DNA of 12,031 bases from JBEKHI01 sp050012355 (GTDB lineage Bacteria > Actinomycetota > Actinomycetes > Streptosporangiales > Streptosporangiaceae), in NCBI GenBank assembly GCA_050012355.1, contig JBEKHI010000260.1, positions 1 to 12,031 on the forward strand. Reading direction: 5' to 3'. The position numbers and the translations under genes were made by a program. The notes beneath the pieces were generated by a model. It did not search any database. It saw only the letters and a program-made list of their open reading frames with translations, and was not told where the DNA came from. The stretch's first letter is position 1. Each line of letters begins with the position of its first letter. Shown one piece after another: positions 6,167-12,031 of the stretch.

Positions 6167-7729
6167 ATGCGAACCGACATCGTGATCGTGGGCGCCGGCG
6201 TCCTTGGTATTTACCAGCTCTACACTGCCACCAAGGCGGGCTACCAGGTGCGGCTGCTTGAACAAGGCGATGGCGTGGGCGGCACCTGGTACTGGAACCG
6301 GTACCCCGGCTGCCGGTTTGACTCGGAGAGCTACACCTACGGGTACCTGTTCTCCAGAGAGCTGTGGCAGGAGTGGGACTGGTCGGAGGAGTTCGCCGGG
6401 CAGCCGGAAACCGAGCGGTACCTGAACTATGTGGTGGACAAGTTCGGCCTGCGGGAACATATCCGGTTCGGCGCCACGGTGACTTCCGCCGGGTGGGACC
6501 AGGAATCCTGGACGGTAAAAACGGCGGACGGGTTCGAGATCCAGTCCCGGTACCTGATCAGCGCGACGGGGGTGCTGTCGGTGCCGCAGTTCCCCGATGT
6601 GCCCGGCCGCGAGGACTTCGCCGGGGAGGCGTACCACCCGGGCCGGTGGCCGAGGGAGCCGGTGGACTTCAAGGGCAAACGCGTCGCCGTCGTCGGCACC
6701 GGCTCAAGCGGCGTTCAGATCGCGCCGGAGATCGCGGACGAGGTTGAGTCCCTGACCGTCTACCAGCGCACTCCGACCTGGGCCACGCCGCTGAACAACC
6801 ACCCGATCACGGCGGATCAGCAGGCGTACCTGAAGGCGAACTTCGAACCGATCCGTGCGAAGCTCGACGTCTCGGTCTCGGGTTTCCTGCATAAGCCGCA
6901 TGACCGGAAGACGTTCGAGGACACCGAAGAGCAGCGCCGGGCGTTCTACGAGACGATCTGGAGTGCCCCGGGCTTCGCCAAGCTCACCGCCAACTACAAG
7001 GACCTGCTGTTCGACAAGGCGGCGAACCAGCAGTGGTGCGACTTCCTCGAAGAGAAGATCCGCGGCATCGTCAAGGACCCGGCCACCGCGGACATGCTGG
7101 TGCCCAAGGACCACCTCTACGGCGGCCTGCGCCCGCCCTACGTGACCGGCTACTACGAGATGTTCAATAAACGGAACGTTTCGCTGCGCGCGACCCCCAT
7201 CGTCAAGGTCACCGAGACCGGGATCGAGACATCCGACGGCCTACGCGAGTTCGACATGATCATCTGGGCGACCGGATTTGACTTCGGCACCGGCGCGCTG
7301 GCGCGGATGGGCATCGTGGGCACCGGCGGACTGAAGCTCAACGACTACTGGGCGGACGGGCCACTGACGTATCTGGGGATCATGACCCACGGCTTCCCGA
7401 ACCTCTTCTTCCCTGGCGGCCCGCACGGCGCCTCCGGCAATAACCCGCGTTACGGCGCGCTCCAGGTTGACTTCACGCAGAACCTGATCAACTACGCCCG
7501 CGATCACGGATTCGGCCGGATCGAGGTTCCCGCCGAAGACGAAGCCGCCTGGATGGCGATGATCGAGAAATACCGGCCGTACTCCTCCTTCGACGAGCGC
7601 GGCCAGTACTACGGCGGCAACACCCCTGGGAAGGTGAAGCGGTTCCTGCTCAACCCGGGCGGGCGGCCCAAGCTCGACGAGTTCATGGCTAGGGCGATCG
7701 ACAGCGGCTACCAGGGCTTTCTGGGCTGA
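6167..7729 (+). CDS. Type I Baeyer-Villiger flavin monooxygenase
   Basis: A 520-residue FAD/NADPH monooxygenase that would insert oxygen next to a ketone, giving an ester or lactone. The FAD-binding GAGVLG is at 9-14, followed by GGTWYWNRYPGCRFDSES at 38-55; Asp52 matches an active-site Asp of phenylacetone monooxygenase. The diagnostic fingerprint FxGxxxHxxxWP is intact as FAGEAYHPGRWP at 151-162, separating this enzyme from ordinary flavin monooxygenases. The NADPH-binding GTGSSG is at 177-182, and Arg322 sits where the catalytic Arg is expected, before the GYYEMFN block. Length is close to cyclohexanone monooxygenase. GAGGGA at 6157-6162 is the ribosome site, 11 bases after the SDR1 stop. 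Substrate (cyclic, linear or aryl ketone) cannot be decided from sequence alone. Confidence 0.93.
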   Translation: MRTDIVIVGAGVLGIYQLYTATKAGYQVRLLEQGDGVGGTWYWNRYPGCRFDSESYTYGYLFSRELWQEWDWSEEFAGQPETERYLNYVVDKFGLREHIRFGATVTSAGWDQESWTVKTADGFEIQSRYLISATGVLSVPQFPDVPGREDFAGEAYHPGRWPREPVDFKGKRVAVVGTGSSGVQIAPEIADEVESLTVYQRTPTWATPLNNHPITADQQAYLKANFEPIRAKLDVSVSGFLHKPHDRKTFEDTEEQRRAFYETIWSAPGFAKLTANYKDLLFDKAANQQWCDFLEEKIRGIVKDPATADMLVPKDHLYGGLRPPYVTGYYEMFNKRNVSLRATPIVKVTETGIETSDGLREFDMIIWATGFDFGTGALARMGIVGTGGLKLNDYWADGPLTYLGIMTHGFPNLFFPGGPHGASGNNPRYGALQVDFTQNLINYARDHGFGRIEVPAEDEAAWMAMIEKYRPYSSFDERGQYYGGNTPGKVKRFLLNPGGRPKLDEFMARAIDSGYQGFLG

Positions 7730-7738
7730 TAACAGGAG

Positions 7739-8626
7739 ATGAGTGGATTGCGACTTGACGGGCGGGTCGCGGCGGTGACGGGAGCGGGCCGCGGCATCGG
7801 GCGCGCGTACGCGCTGTACCTGGCGGAACTGGGGGCGAAGGTCGTGGTGAACGACCTGGGCGGCTCGACGCTCGGGCAGGGTGCAGACACCGCTCCGGCC
7901 GACGAGGTCGTGGAGCAGATCAGGAAAGCCGGCGGCATGGCCGCGGCGAACTACGGTGACGTTGCCACGGTCGACGGCGGTGCGTCGGTCGTGGACACCG
8001 CGGTGCGCGAGTTCGGCGGCATCGACATCGTGGTGAACAACGCCGGCAACATGGTGTGGGGTTCGCTGCCCGAGGCGACCATCGAGACGATCGAGGCGCA
8101 CTGGGCCGTGCACGTGCGGGGGGCGTTCAACACGCTGCACGCGGCCTGGCCGCACTTCCTCGAGAAGAACTACGGCCGCGTCGTGCTCACCACCTCGGCC
8201 GGGATGTTCGGGCTGCCGGGCAACCTCGGCTACGCCATCGCCAAGGCATCCATGATCGGCATGGCCAAGAGCCTGACCGTCGGCCGGGGGGACGCGAACA
8301 TCAACATCAACTGCATCGCGCCGAACGCGATCACCCGGCTCGCGGGCGACAGCGAGCCGCAGCCAGCGATGGACCCGGCGCTCGTGGCGCCCATGGTCGC
8401 GTACCTGGCGCACGAAGACTGCGACGTCAGCGGCGAGGTGTACGTGGCGGGCGCCGGCCGCTTCGCGAGGCTGTTCGTGGGCGTGACTCCCGGCTATTTG
8501 CAGCCCGACGCGACGGTGGACGACATCGCGGCGAACTGGGCGGCGATCAACGACGAGACCGGCTACTACGTGCCGAGCACGCTGATGGACTGGGCCGGCC
8601 ATTACCTGGCACACCTTGGGAGGTAA
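7739..8626 (+). CDS. Short-chain dehydrogenase/reductase 2, MFE-2 / 3-hydroxyacyl-CoA dehydrogenase-like
   Basis: A 295-residue SDR with TGAGRGIG at 14-21, VVNDLGG at 36-42, NNAG at 100-103, and catalytic Ser153, Tyr165 and Lys169 (YAIAK). The NDLGG stretch, the HVRGAF segment at 125-130 and the AAWPHF block at 135-140 resemble the (3R)-hydroxyacyl-CoA dehydrogenase domain of peroxisomal-type multifunctional enzyme 2, so a CoA-ester beta-oxidation step is plausible. The C-terminal 60 residues extend past the usual SDR end. Start choice is uncertain: AGGAG (7734-7738) directly abuts the ATG at 7739, leaving no spacing, whereas an in-frame TTG at 7748 has nine bases and still gives a normal N-terminus (RLDGRVAAVTG). 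Gap to mhpB is two bases. Confidence 0.9.
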   Translation: MSGLRLDGRVAAVTGAGRGIGRAYALYLAELGAKVVVNDLGGSTLGQGADTAPADEVVEQIRKAGGMAAANYGDVATVDGGASVVDTAVREFGGIDIVVNNAGNMVWGSLPEATIETIEAHWAVHVRGAFNTLHAAWPHFLEKNYGRVVLTTSAGMFGLPGNLGYAIAKASMIGMAKSLTVGRGDANININCIAPNAITRLAGDSEPQPAMDPALVAPMVAYLAHEDCDVSGEVYVAGAGRFARLFVGVTPGYLQPDATVDDIAANWAAINDETGYYVPSTLMDWAGHYLAHLGR

Positions 8627-8628
8627 CG

Positions 8629-9591
8629 ATGCCATTGGCCCTGGTCTGTATGTCCCACAGCCCGCTGCTCGATATCACCACCCAGGAAGCAGAGCTGGAA
8701 CGCGATGTCGGCGCCGCGCTGCGCGCCGCTCGTGAGTTCGCCGCGGACTTTGATCCCGAGGTCGTCGTCCTGTTCGTGCCGGACCACTACAACGGCTTCT
8801 TTTACCGGCTGATGCCTGCCTTCTGCCTCGGCCTAGCGGCCAGCACCGTTGGGGATTACCACAGCCTGGCCGGGCCGCTCGACGTCCCGGCCGCGCTCGC
8901 GGATGACTGCGCGAAAGCCGTGCTCGGCCAGGGCATCGACCTGGCGATCTCCCATCGCATGGAGCTCGACCACGCCACCGCACAGCCGCTGCACGCGCTT
9001 TTCGGCACGCTCGACGCTAGGCCCGTCATCCCGGTGTTCATCAACTCCGCGGCGCCGCCGCTGGGTCCGCTGTCCCGGACCCGGCAGCTCGGCGCCGCCG
9101 TCGGCCGGTTCTTCGCCCAGCGCGACGAACGCGCGCTGGTGGTCGGCTCGGGCGGTCTCTCGCACGACCCGCCGGTACCTGGCCTGGACACAGCGCCGCC
9201 GCCGATCGCCGAACGTCTGGTGTCCGGCCGCCCGCTCACGCAGCCGGAGGCGGAGCGCAAGCATTCGGGGGTGATCGCCGAGGGCCAGCGGCTGGCGGCC
9301 GGGACCAGCGACCGCCGGGCGCTGAGTCCCGAGTGGGACACGGAGTTCCTGGATCTGGTCAGCAGCGGTGTCCTCGGCGAGCTGGATAACTGGACTAACG
9401 ACGGCATCGGCGAACACGGATGCGGGGCGCACGAGATCCGCACCTGGGTCGCGGCGTACTCGGCGCTCGCCGCAGGCGGAAGCTATGAGGTGACCTACCG
9501 GTACTACCGCCCGATACCGGAGTACATCGCCGGCTTCGCCGTGACTACCGCCACGCCCGTCAGCGCGTTATCTTCCGGAAGTCCCAGCTGA
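8629..9591 (+). CDS. mhpB: Class III extradiol ring-cleavage dioxygenase, MhpB-like (2,3-dihydroxyphenylpropionate 1,2-dioxygenase type)
   Basis: A 320-residue LigB-superfamily enzyme, close to the 314 residues of E. coli MhpB, that would open a catechol ring next to the hydroxyls using Fe(II) and O2. The N-terminus LVCMSHSPLL places His10 as a metal ligand; His53 is in PDHYNGFFY; His115 (ELDHATAQP) and His179 (GSGGLSHD) have the same numbering as the acid-base histidines studied in E. coli MhpB. GGGAGG at 8618-8623 lies five bases before the ATG, inside the end of the SDR2 gene. It closes the rightward operon. The last 11 codons overlap the 3' end of the opposite-strand PPOX gene, and Leu314 in that tail is a rare TTA. 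Family is near certain; the natural catechol may differ from dihydroxyphenylpropionate. Confidence 0.94.
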   Translation: MPLALVCMSHSPLLDITTQEAELERDVGAALRAAREFAADFDPEVVVLFVPDHYNGFFYRLMPAFCLGLAASTVGDYHSLAGPLDVPAALADDCAKAVLGQGIDLAISHRMELDHATAQPLHALFGTLDARPVIPVFINSAAPPLGPLSRTRQLGAAVGRFFAQRDERALVVGSGGLSHDPPVPGLDTAPPPIAERLVSGRPLTQPEAERKHSGVIAEGQRLAAGTSDRRALSPEWDTEFLDLVSSGVLGELDNWTNDGIGEHGCGAHEIRTWVAAYSALAAGGSYEVTYRYYRPIPEYIAGFAVTTATPVSALSSGSPS

Positions 9592-10027
9592 CGATCTTGT
9601 CGGGCACGAGTCGCAGCCAGGCATGTCCGCCGTCATAGCTGAACGTGCCGTCGGCGTACTTCGCGGCAAACATCCGCTCCGGCGCTTCCAGCACCGGGCG
9701 AGGCTTCCCGATGCGGGGAACCTCGCCGACGACCTCGACCTCGCCGATCAGCTCGACACCCCGCAACTCCCCGTACTCCTCGCCGTCATCGACGAGCACC
9801 GACACCCGCGGGTTCCGCGCCAGGTTGGTCCATCGCTGGCTCTTCACGACCGAGTTCAGCCACAGGGCGGTGCCGTCCCAGACGAACCAGAGCGCCGACA
9901 CGTGGGCGTTGCCGCCCGCGTCGGTGGTCCCGACTCGGCAGGTATGCGCCTGGGTGAGAAACGCGTCGCGTTCGCCAGGCGTCATGCTGACGCGCCTGCC
10001 TCGCCGCTGCGGCTTCAACTCGCTCAC
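9560..10027 (-). CDS. PPOX-family (pyridoxamine-phosphate-oxidase-fold), probable F420- or FMN-dependent protein
   Basis: A 155-residue split-barrel protein of the PPOX class. Visible marks are MTPGERDAFL near 15-24, the strand HVSALWFVWDGTALWLNS at about 42-59, KSQRWTNLARNPRVSVLVDD at about 62-81, and a C-terminal WLRLVPDKIVSWDFRK. Actinobacterial relatives are often F420-dependent reductases, so it may reduce an unsaturated intermediate; cofactor and substrate are inferred. The frame is open up to a GTG at 10054, but GTG at 10027 has GGAG six bases upstream and is preferred. It runs against the surrounding genes, overlapping mhpB tail-to-tail by 32 bases and diverging from mhpA. A possible promoter is TTCACT, 16 bases, TAATAC (10092 to 10065, minus strand). 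Confidence 0.85.
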   Translation of the reverse strand: MSELKPQRRGRRVSMTPGERDAFLTQAHTCRVGTTDAGGNAHVSALWFVWDGTALWLNSVVKSQRWTNLARNPRVSVLVDDGEEYGELRGVELIGEVEVVGEVPRIGKPRPVLEAPERMFAAKYADGTFSYDGGHAWLRLVPDKIVSWDFRKITR

Positions 10028-10055
10028 GTCTGTCTCCGAATCCACGCTTGACACC

Positions 10056-10076
10056 AGCCTATCGGTATTACAGGCT
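10056..10076. promoter_or_regulatory. Imperfect inverted repeat in the PPOX/mhpA divergent region
   Basis: AGCCTAT (10056-10062) and ACAGGCT (10070-10076) pair at six of seven positions around a seven-base centre, making a 21-bp dyad. It overlaps the putative -10 of the PPOX gene (10070-10065). It could be a regulator site; it is short enough to be chance. Confidence 0.3.
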
Positions 10077-10088
10077 TTGATCAGTTAG

Positions 10089-10104
10089 TGAATACAAGTG
10101 TTCA
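10089..10104. promoter_or_regulatory. Palindromic candidate operator at the mhpA promoter
   Basis: TGAATACAAGTGTTCA has arms TGAATAC and GTGTTCA matching at six of seven positions around AA. It abuts the TATAAT at 10105-10110 on its upstream side, where the -35 would lie, and also overlaps the putative -35 of the divergent PPOX gene. It is unlike the TetR boxes, so a different regulator (GntR- or IclR-type, from outside the window) is likely. Binding is inferred. Confidence 0.5.
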
Positions 10105-10110
10105 TATAAT
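10105..10110 (+). promoter_or_regulatory. -10 element (TATAAT) of the mhpA promoter
   Basis: A perfect TATAAT hexamer in an AT-rich gap, 16 bases before the mhpA ATG, so transcription would start around 10117 with a very short leader. No good -35 occurs at 16-18 bases (TTGATC is 22 bases away), suggesting dependence on an activator at the adjoining palindrome. Confidence 0.6.
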
Positions 10111-10126
10111 GCACACGAGGATAACG

Positions 10127-11764
10127 ATGTCCGATCAGGAGCCCAGCGATCCGATCGATGTCGCCGTGGTCGGAGCGGGGCCGGCGGGCCTGATGATCGC
10201 CAACCTGCTCGGCGTCCACGGGCTGCGGGTCCGGGTTTTCGAGTCGGGCTCTGAGCTCATCGACTACCCGCGTGGGGTCGGAATGGACGACGAGACGCTG
10301 CGCACGTTCCAGCACGCCGGCCTGGTGGACGCGGTGCTCCAGCACACCGTCCCGCACCAGCTCCTGGTGTTCGTCGACGCCAGGCAGCGTGACCTCGCGC
10401 GGCTCGCGCCGCCAACCGCTGAGTTCGGCTGGCCGCGGCGTAACGGGTTCGTCCAGCCGCTCGCCGATCGGGTGCTGCTGGACGGCTTGTCGCGGTTCGA
10501 TTCGGTGGACGTGCGCTGGTCGTCCCGGGTCACCGGGTTCGACCAGCAAGCCGACGGCGTCGACCTGACAGTCGCCACGCCGGACGGCGAGCGCCAGGTG
10601 CGCGCGTCGTACGTGGTCGGCGCGGACGGCGGGAGCAGCACGACGCGCAAGACGCTCGGCCTCTCCTTCGACGGCACGTCGGCCGTCGCGAACTGGTTCG
10701 TCATCGACGTACGTAACGACCCGCTCGGCCGCCCCGGCTCGTATGTCTGCGCGGACCCGCGGCGGCCGTACGTGTCGATCAGCATCCCGCACGGCATCCG
10801 CCGGTTCGAGTTCATGCTCAAGCCGGGGGAGACCGAGGCGGACGCGATGACCGACGAGTTCGTCGCCCGGCTGCTCGAACCGCTGGTGCCGCCGACGGCC
10901 ACCATCGACATCATCCGCCGGCGGGTCTACACGCACCACTCCCGGATGGCCGAGCACTTCCGGTCCGGCCGGGTATTCCTCATCGGTGACGCGGCCCACG
11001 TGATGCCCGTGTGGCAGGGCCAGGGGTACAACAGCGGCATCCGCGACTCGCTGAACCTGTCCTGGAAGCTGGCGATGGTGATCAATGGCCTGGCCGGTGA
11101 ACAGCTTCTCGACAGCTATGAGACCGAGCGCCGTGATCACGTCCGCGCGATGATCGGCCTGTCCACCTGGGTCGGCCGGGCGGTGTCCATCACCAACCGC
11201 TATGCCGCCGGGCTGCGCAACGTCTTCTTCCGCTCGCTTTCGGCGATCCCGAAGGTCAAGACGTACGTCGTGACGATGCGGTTCAAGCCGATGCCGGTGC
11301 TGACCACCGGAGCACTGACCGCAACCGGGGCGGTCAGTGCTCCGAGCCCGGTCGGGCGGCTGTTCATCCAGCCCACCGTGAGCACGCGCACGGCCCGAGA
11401 GGTCAAGCTGGACGACGCGCTCGGACCGTGGTTCGCGCTCATCGCCTGGAACAACGATCCCCGGGCGATCCTCGACGACGACGCCCAGCGGCGGCTGGAG
11501 CGGACCGGCGCGCGGCTGGTGACCATCCGTCCGGTGGTGCAGCTGAACTGGGAAGACTCTGAAACCGACGTTATGGTCATAGGTGATTTGGATGGGTCGC
11601 TCAAGTGCTGGTTCGACGGTCACCTTGAGTCGGTGCTGCTGATCCGTCCGGACCGTATCGTCGCCGGGGCGAGCCAGGCGTACGCGGCCTCGGACATGGT
11701 GCGGGCATTCGACGCCGTGATCGGCGCACTCGACTCAGACCGGACATTGGAGCACACCGGATGA
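10127..11764 (+). CDS. mhpA: FAD-dependent aromatic hydroxylase, MhpA-like (3-(3-hydroxyphenyl)propionate hydroxylase type)
   Basis: A 545-residue group A flavoprotein hydroxylase; E. coli MhpA has 554. It would use NADPH and O2 to add a hydroxyl beside a phenolic one, giving the catechol for the ring-cleavage enzyme. The FAD dinucleotide motif GAGPAG is at 16-21, the DG motif GADGGSS at 165-171, and the GD motif GRVFLIGDAAHVMP at 281-294, followed by GQGYNSGIRDSLNLSWKLA at 298-316. The C-terminal part keeps SPVGRLFIQP at 407-416, typical of the MhpA branch, and a thioredoxin-like tail. ATG 10127 is chosen, with GAGG six bases upstream and the promoter just before it; the frame remains open to 10088, but that start lies upstream of the -10. 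A perfect 15-bp stem-loop lies inside the gene (11308-11344). It overlaps the hydrolase by 4 nt. Confidence 0.9.
   Translation: MSDQEPSDPIDVAVVGAGPAGLMIANLLGVHGLRVRVFESGSELIDYPRGVGMDDETLRTFQHAGLVDAVLQHTVPHQLLVFVDARQRDLARLAPPTAEFGWPRRNGFVQPLADRVLLDGLSRFDSVDVRWSSRVTGFDQQADGVDLTVATPDGERQVRASYVVGADGGSSTTRKTLGLSFDGTSAVANWFVIDVRNDPLGRPGSYVCADPRRPYVSISIPHGIRRFEFMLKPGETEADAMTDEFVARLLEPLVPPTATIDIIRRRVYTHHSRMAEHFRSGRVFLIGDAAHVMPVWQGQGYNSGIRDSLNLSWKLAMVINGLAGEQLLDSYETERRDHVRAMIGLSTWVGRAVSITNRYAAGLRNVFFRSLSAIPKVKTYVVTMRFKPMPVLTTGALTATGAVSAPSPVGRLFIQPTVSTRTAREVKLDDALGPWFALIAWNNDPRAILDDDAQRRLERTGARLVTIRPVVQLNWEDSETDVMVIGDLDGSLKCWFDGHLESVLLIRPDRIVAGASQAYAASDMVRAFDAVIGALDSDRTLEHTG
11308..11344 (+). repeat. 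Perfect 15-bp inverted repeat inside mhpA
   Basis: Arms CGGAGCACTGACCGC (11308-11322) and its exact complement (11330-11344) flank a seven-base loop, AACCGGG. It encodes about residues 394-406, in the variable link between the FAD domain and the C-terminal domain. The RNA would form a strong hairpin; no T-run follows. Confidence 0.8.
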
Positions 11765-12031
11765 CGCTCTGGACTGAGCTGGAGGGCCTGGACTACTCGA
11801 TTCGGCAGGTCGCGGCCGGGGCCTGGTCGACCCGGGTGCTGGAATGCGGGGCCGGGCCGCCGCTCATCCTGATGCACGGGACGGGCGGGCACCTGGAGGC
11901 GTTCACCCGCAACCTGCGGGCACTCAGCAACGAGTACCGGGTCATCGCCTACGACTACCCGGGCCACGGGTGGACGACCCTGACCTCCCGAGACCTGGAG
12001 ATCGACGACTACACCGACCACCTCGTCGCGC
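11761..12031 (+). CDS. Alpha/beta hydrolase, probable meta-cleavage product hydrolase (MhpC-like; partial, C-terminus outside window)
   Basis: Ninety residues are visible. LILMHGTGGHLEAF at 35-48 holds the oxyanion-hole HG of the alpha/beta-hydrolase fold, and VIAYDYPGHG at 61-70 is the usual strand-turn that follows. The nucleophile elbow, acid and His lie beyond the window. The ATG overlaps the mhpA stop as ATGA, so the two are translationally coupled. Position after mhpA fits an MhpC-type C-C hydrolase that splits the ring-opened product into a dienoate and an acid, but this fragment cannot exclude an esterase or haloalkane-dehalogenase-like role. Confidence 0.85.
   Translation, partial: MTLWTELEGLDYSIRQVAAGAWSTRVLECGAGPPLILMHGTGGHLEAFTRNLRALSNEYRVIAYDYPGHGWTTLTSRDLEIDDYTDHLVA

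Noticed and set aside
6379..6390. GACTGGTCGG, resembling the TetR box, inside the BVMO gene
   Set aside because: It only matches part of the box, lies deep in coding sequence (DWSEE) and has no promoter context.
8056..8628. Long open frame running upstream of mhpB through the SDR2 gene
   Set aside because: It is the shifted frame of a clear SDR gene and is Arg/Gly-rich shadow sequence; the family start and ribosome site are at 8629.
7241..8635. 464-codon minus-strand open frame opposite BVMO and SDR2
   Set aside because: It is antisense to two strongly supported genes, is rich in His, Arg and Val as expected of shadows, and shows no motif.
9572..9581. Perfect 10-bp palindrome CTTCCGGAAG at the mhpB end
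   Set aside because: It is short, lies in coding sequence of both strands, and a 10-bp palindrome is expected by chance several times in a window of this length.
672..11583. Shared 13-mer CGTTATGGTCATA near 672 and near 11570
   Set aside because: One or two 13-base matches are expected by chance in a window this size; the sites lie in unrelated genes.
10085..11623. 512-codon minus-strand open frame opposite mhpA
   Set aside because: It is antisense to a complete MhpA-like enzyme with all FAD motifs; low-complexity shadow composition.

Overview
The window is high-GC DNA with densely packed, often overlapping genes, GTG/TTG starts and very few TTA codons. This points to a GC-rich actinomycete; genus cannot be told from the sequence. 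No RNA gene, insertion sequence, integrase, CRISPR array or origin is visible. All ten CDSs, two of them cut by the window edges, fit one theme: oxidative breakdown of an aromatic or cyclic ketone-type carbon source. No stretch over 300 bases lacks a gene.

Layout. (1) Left, minus strand, 3152 to beyond base 1: a single 870-codon ORF joining an acyl-CoA dehydrogenase to an AMP-forming acyl-CoA ligase, then (8-nt overlap) a thiamine-diphosphate 2-oxoacid dehydrogenase E1 alpha gene that leaves the window. (2) A TetR regulator gene (3311..3922, minus), followed by a large perfect stem-loop. (3) A divergent rightward operon, 4006..9591: cyclase/hydrolase-family protein, NTF2/SnoaL-like small protein, short-chain dehydrogenase 1, type I Baeyer-Villiger monooxygenase, short-chain dehydrogenase 2 (MFE-2-like), and an MhpB-type class III extradiol ring-cleavage dioxygenase. 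(4) A minus-strand PPOX/F420-type flavin-fold gene (9560..10027) whose 3' end overlaps the end of mhpB. (5) A second rightward unit starting at 10127: MhpA-like FAD phenol hydroxylase, then (4-nt overlap) an alpha/beta hydrolase cut by the window end.

Working model (inference). An MhpA-like hydroxylase makes a catechol, the MhpB-like dioxygenase opens the ring and the alpha/beta hydrolase splits the meta-cleavage product. The Baeyer-Villiger enzyme, the dehydrogenases and the cyclase-family hydrolase could convert alcohol to ketone to ester or lactone to acid. The ligase/dehydrogenase protein and the MFE-2-like dehydrogenase could carry out CoA-dependent beta-oxidation, and the E1 enzyme could oxidise a resulting 2-oxoacid. 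A similar 14-bp palindrome-like box lies in the TetR/cyclase divergent promoter and in front of the dehydrogenase-ligase gene, suggesting that TetR controls both arms. The mhpA promoter has a different palindrome and may answer to another regulator.

Most notable items: the dehydrogenase-ligase fusion, which keeps a good internal ribosome site and GTG start at its joint; the combination of Baeyer-Villiger and meta-cleavage chemistry in one locus; two large perfect stem-loops, one of them inside the mhpA coding sequence; and the only three in-frame TTA codons all falling at gene joints or ends.
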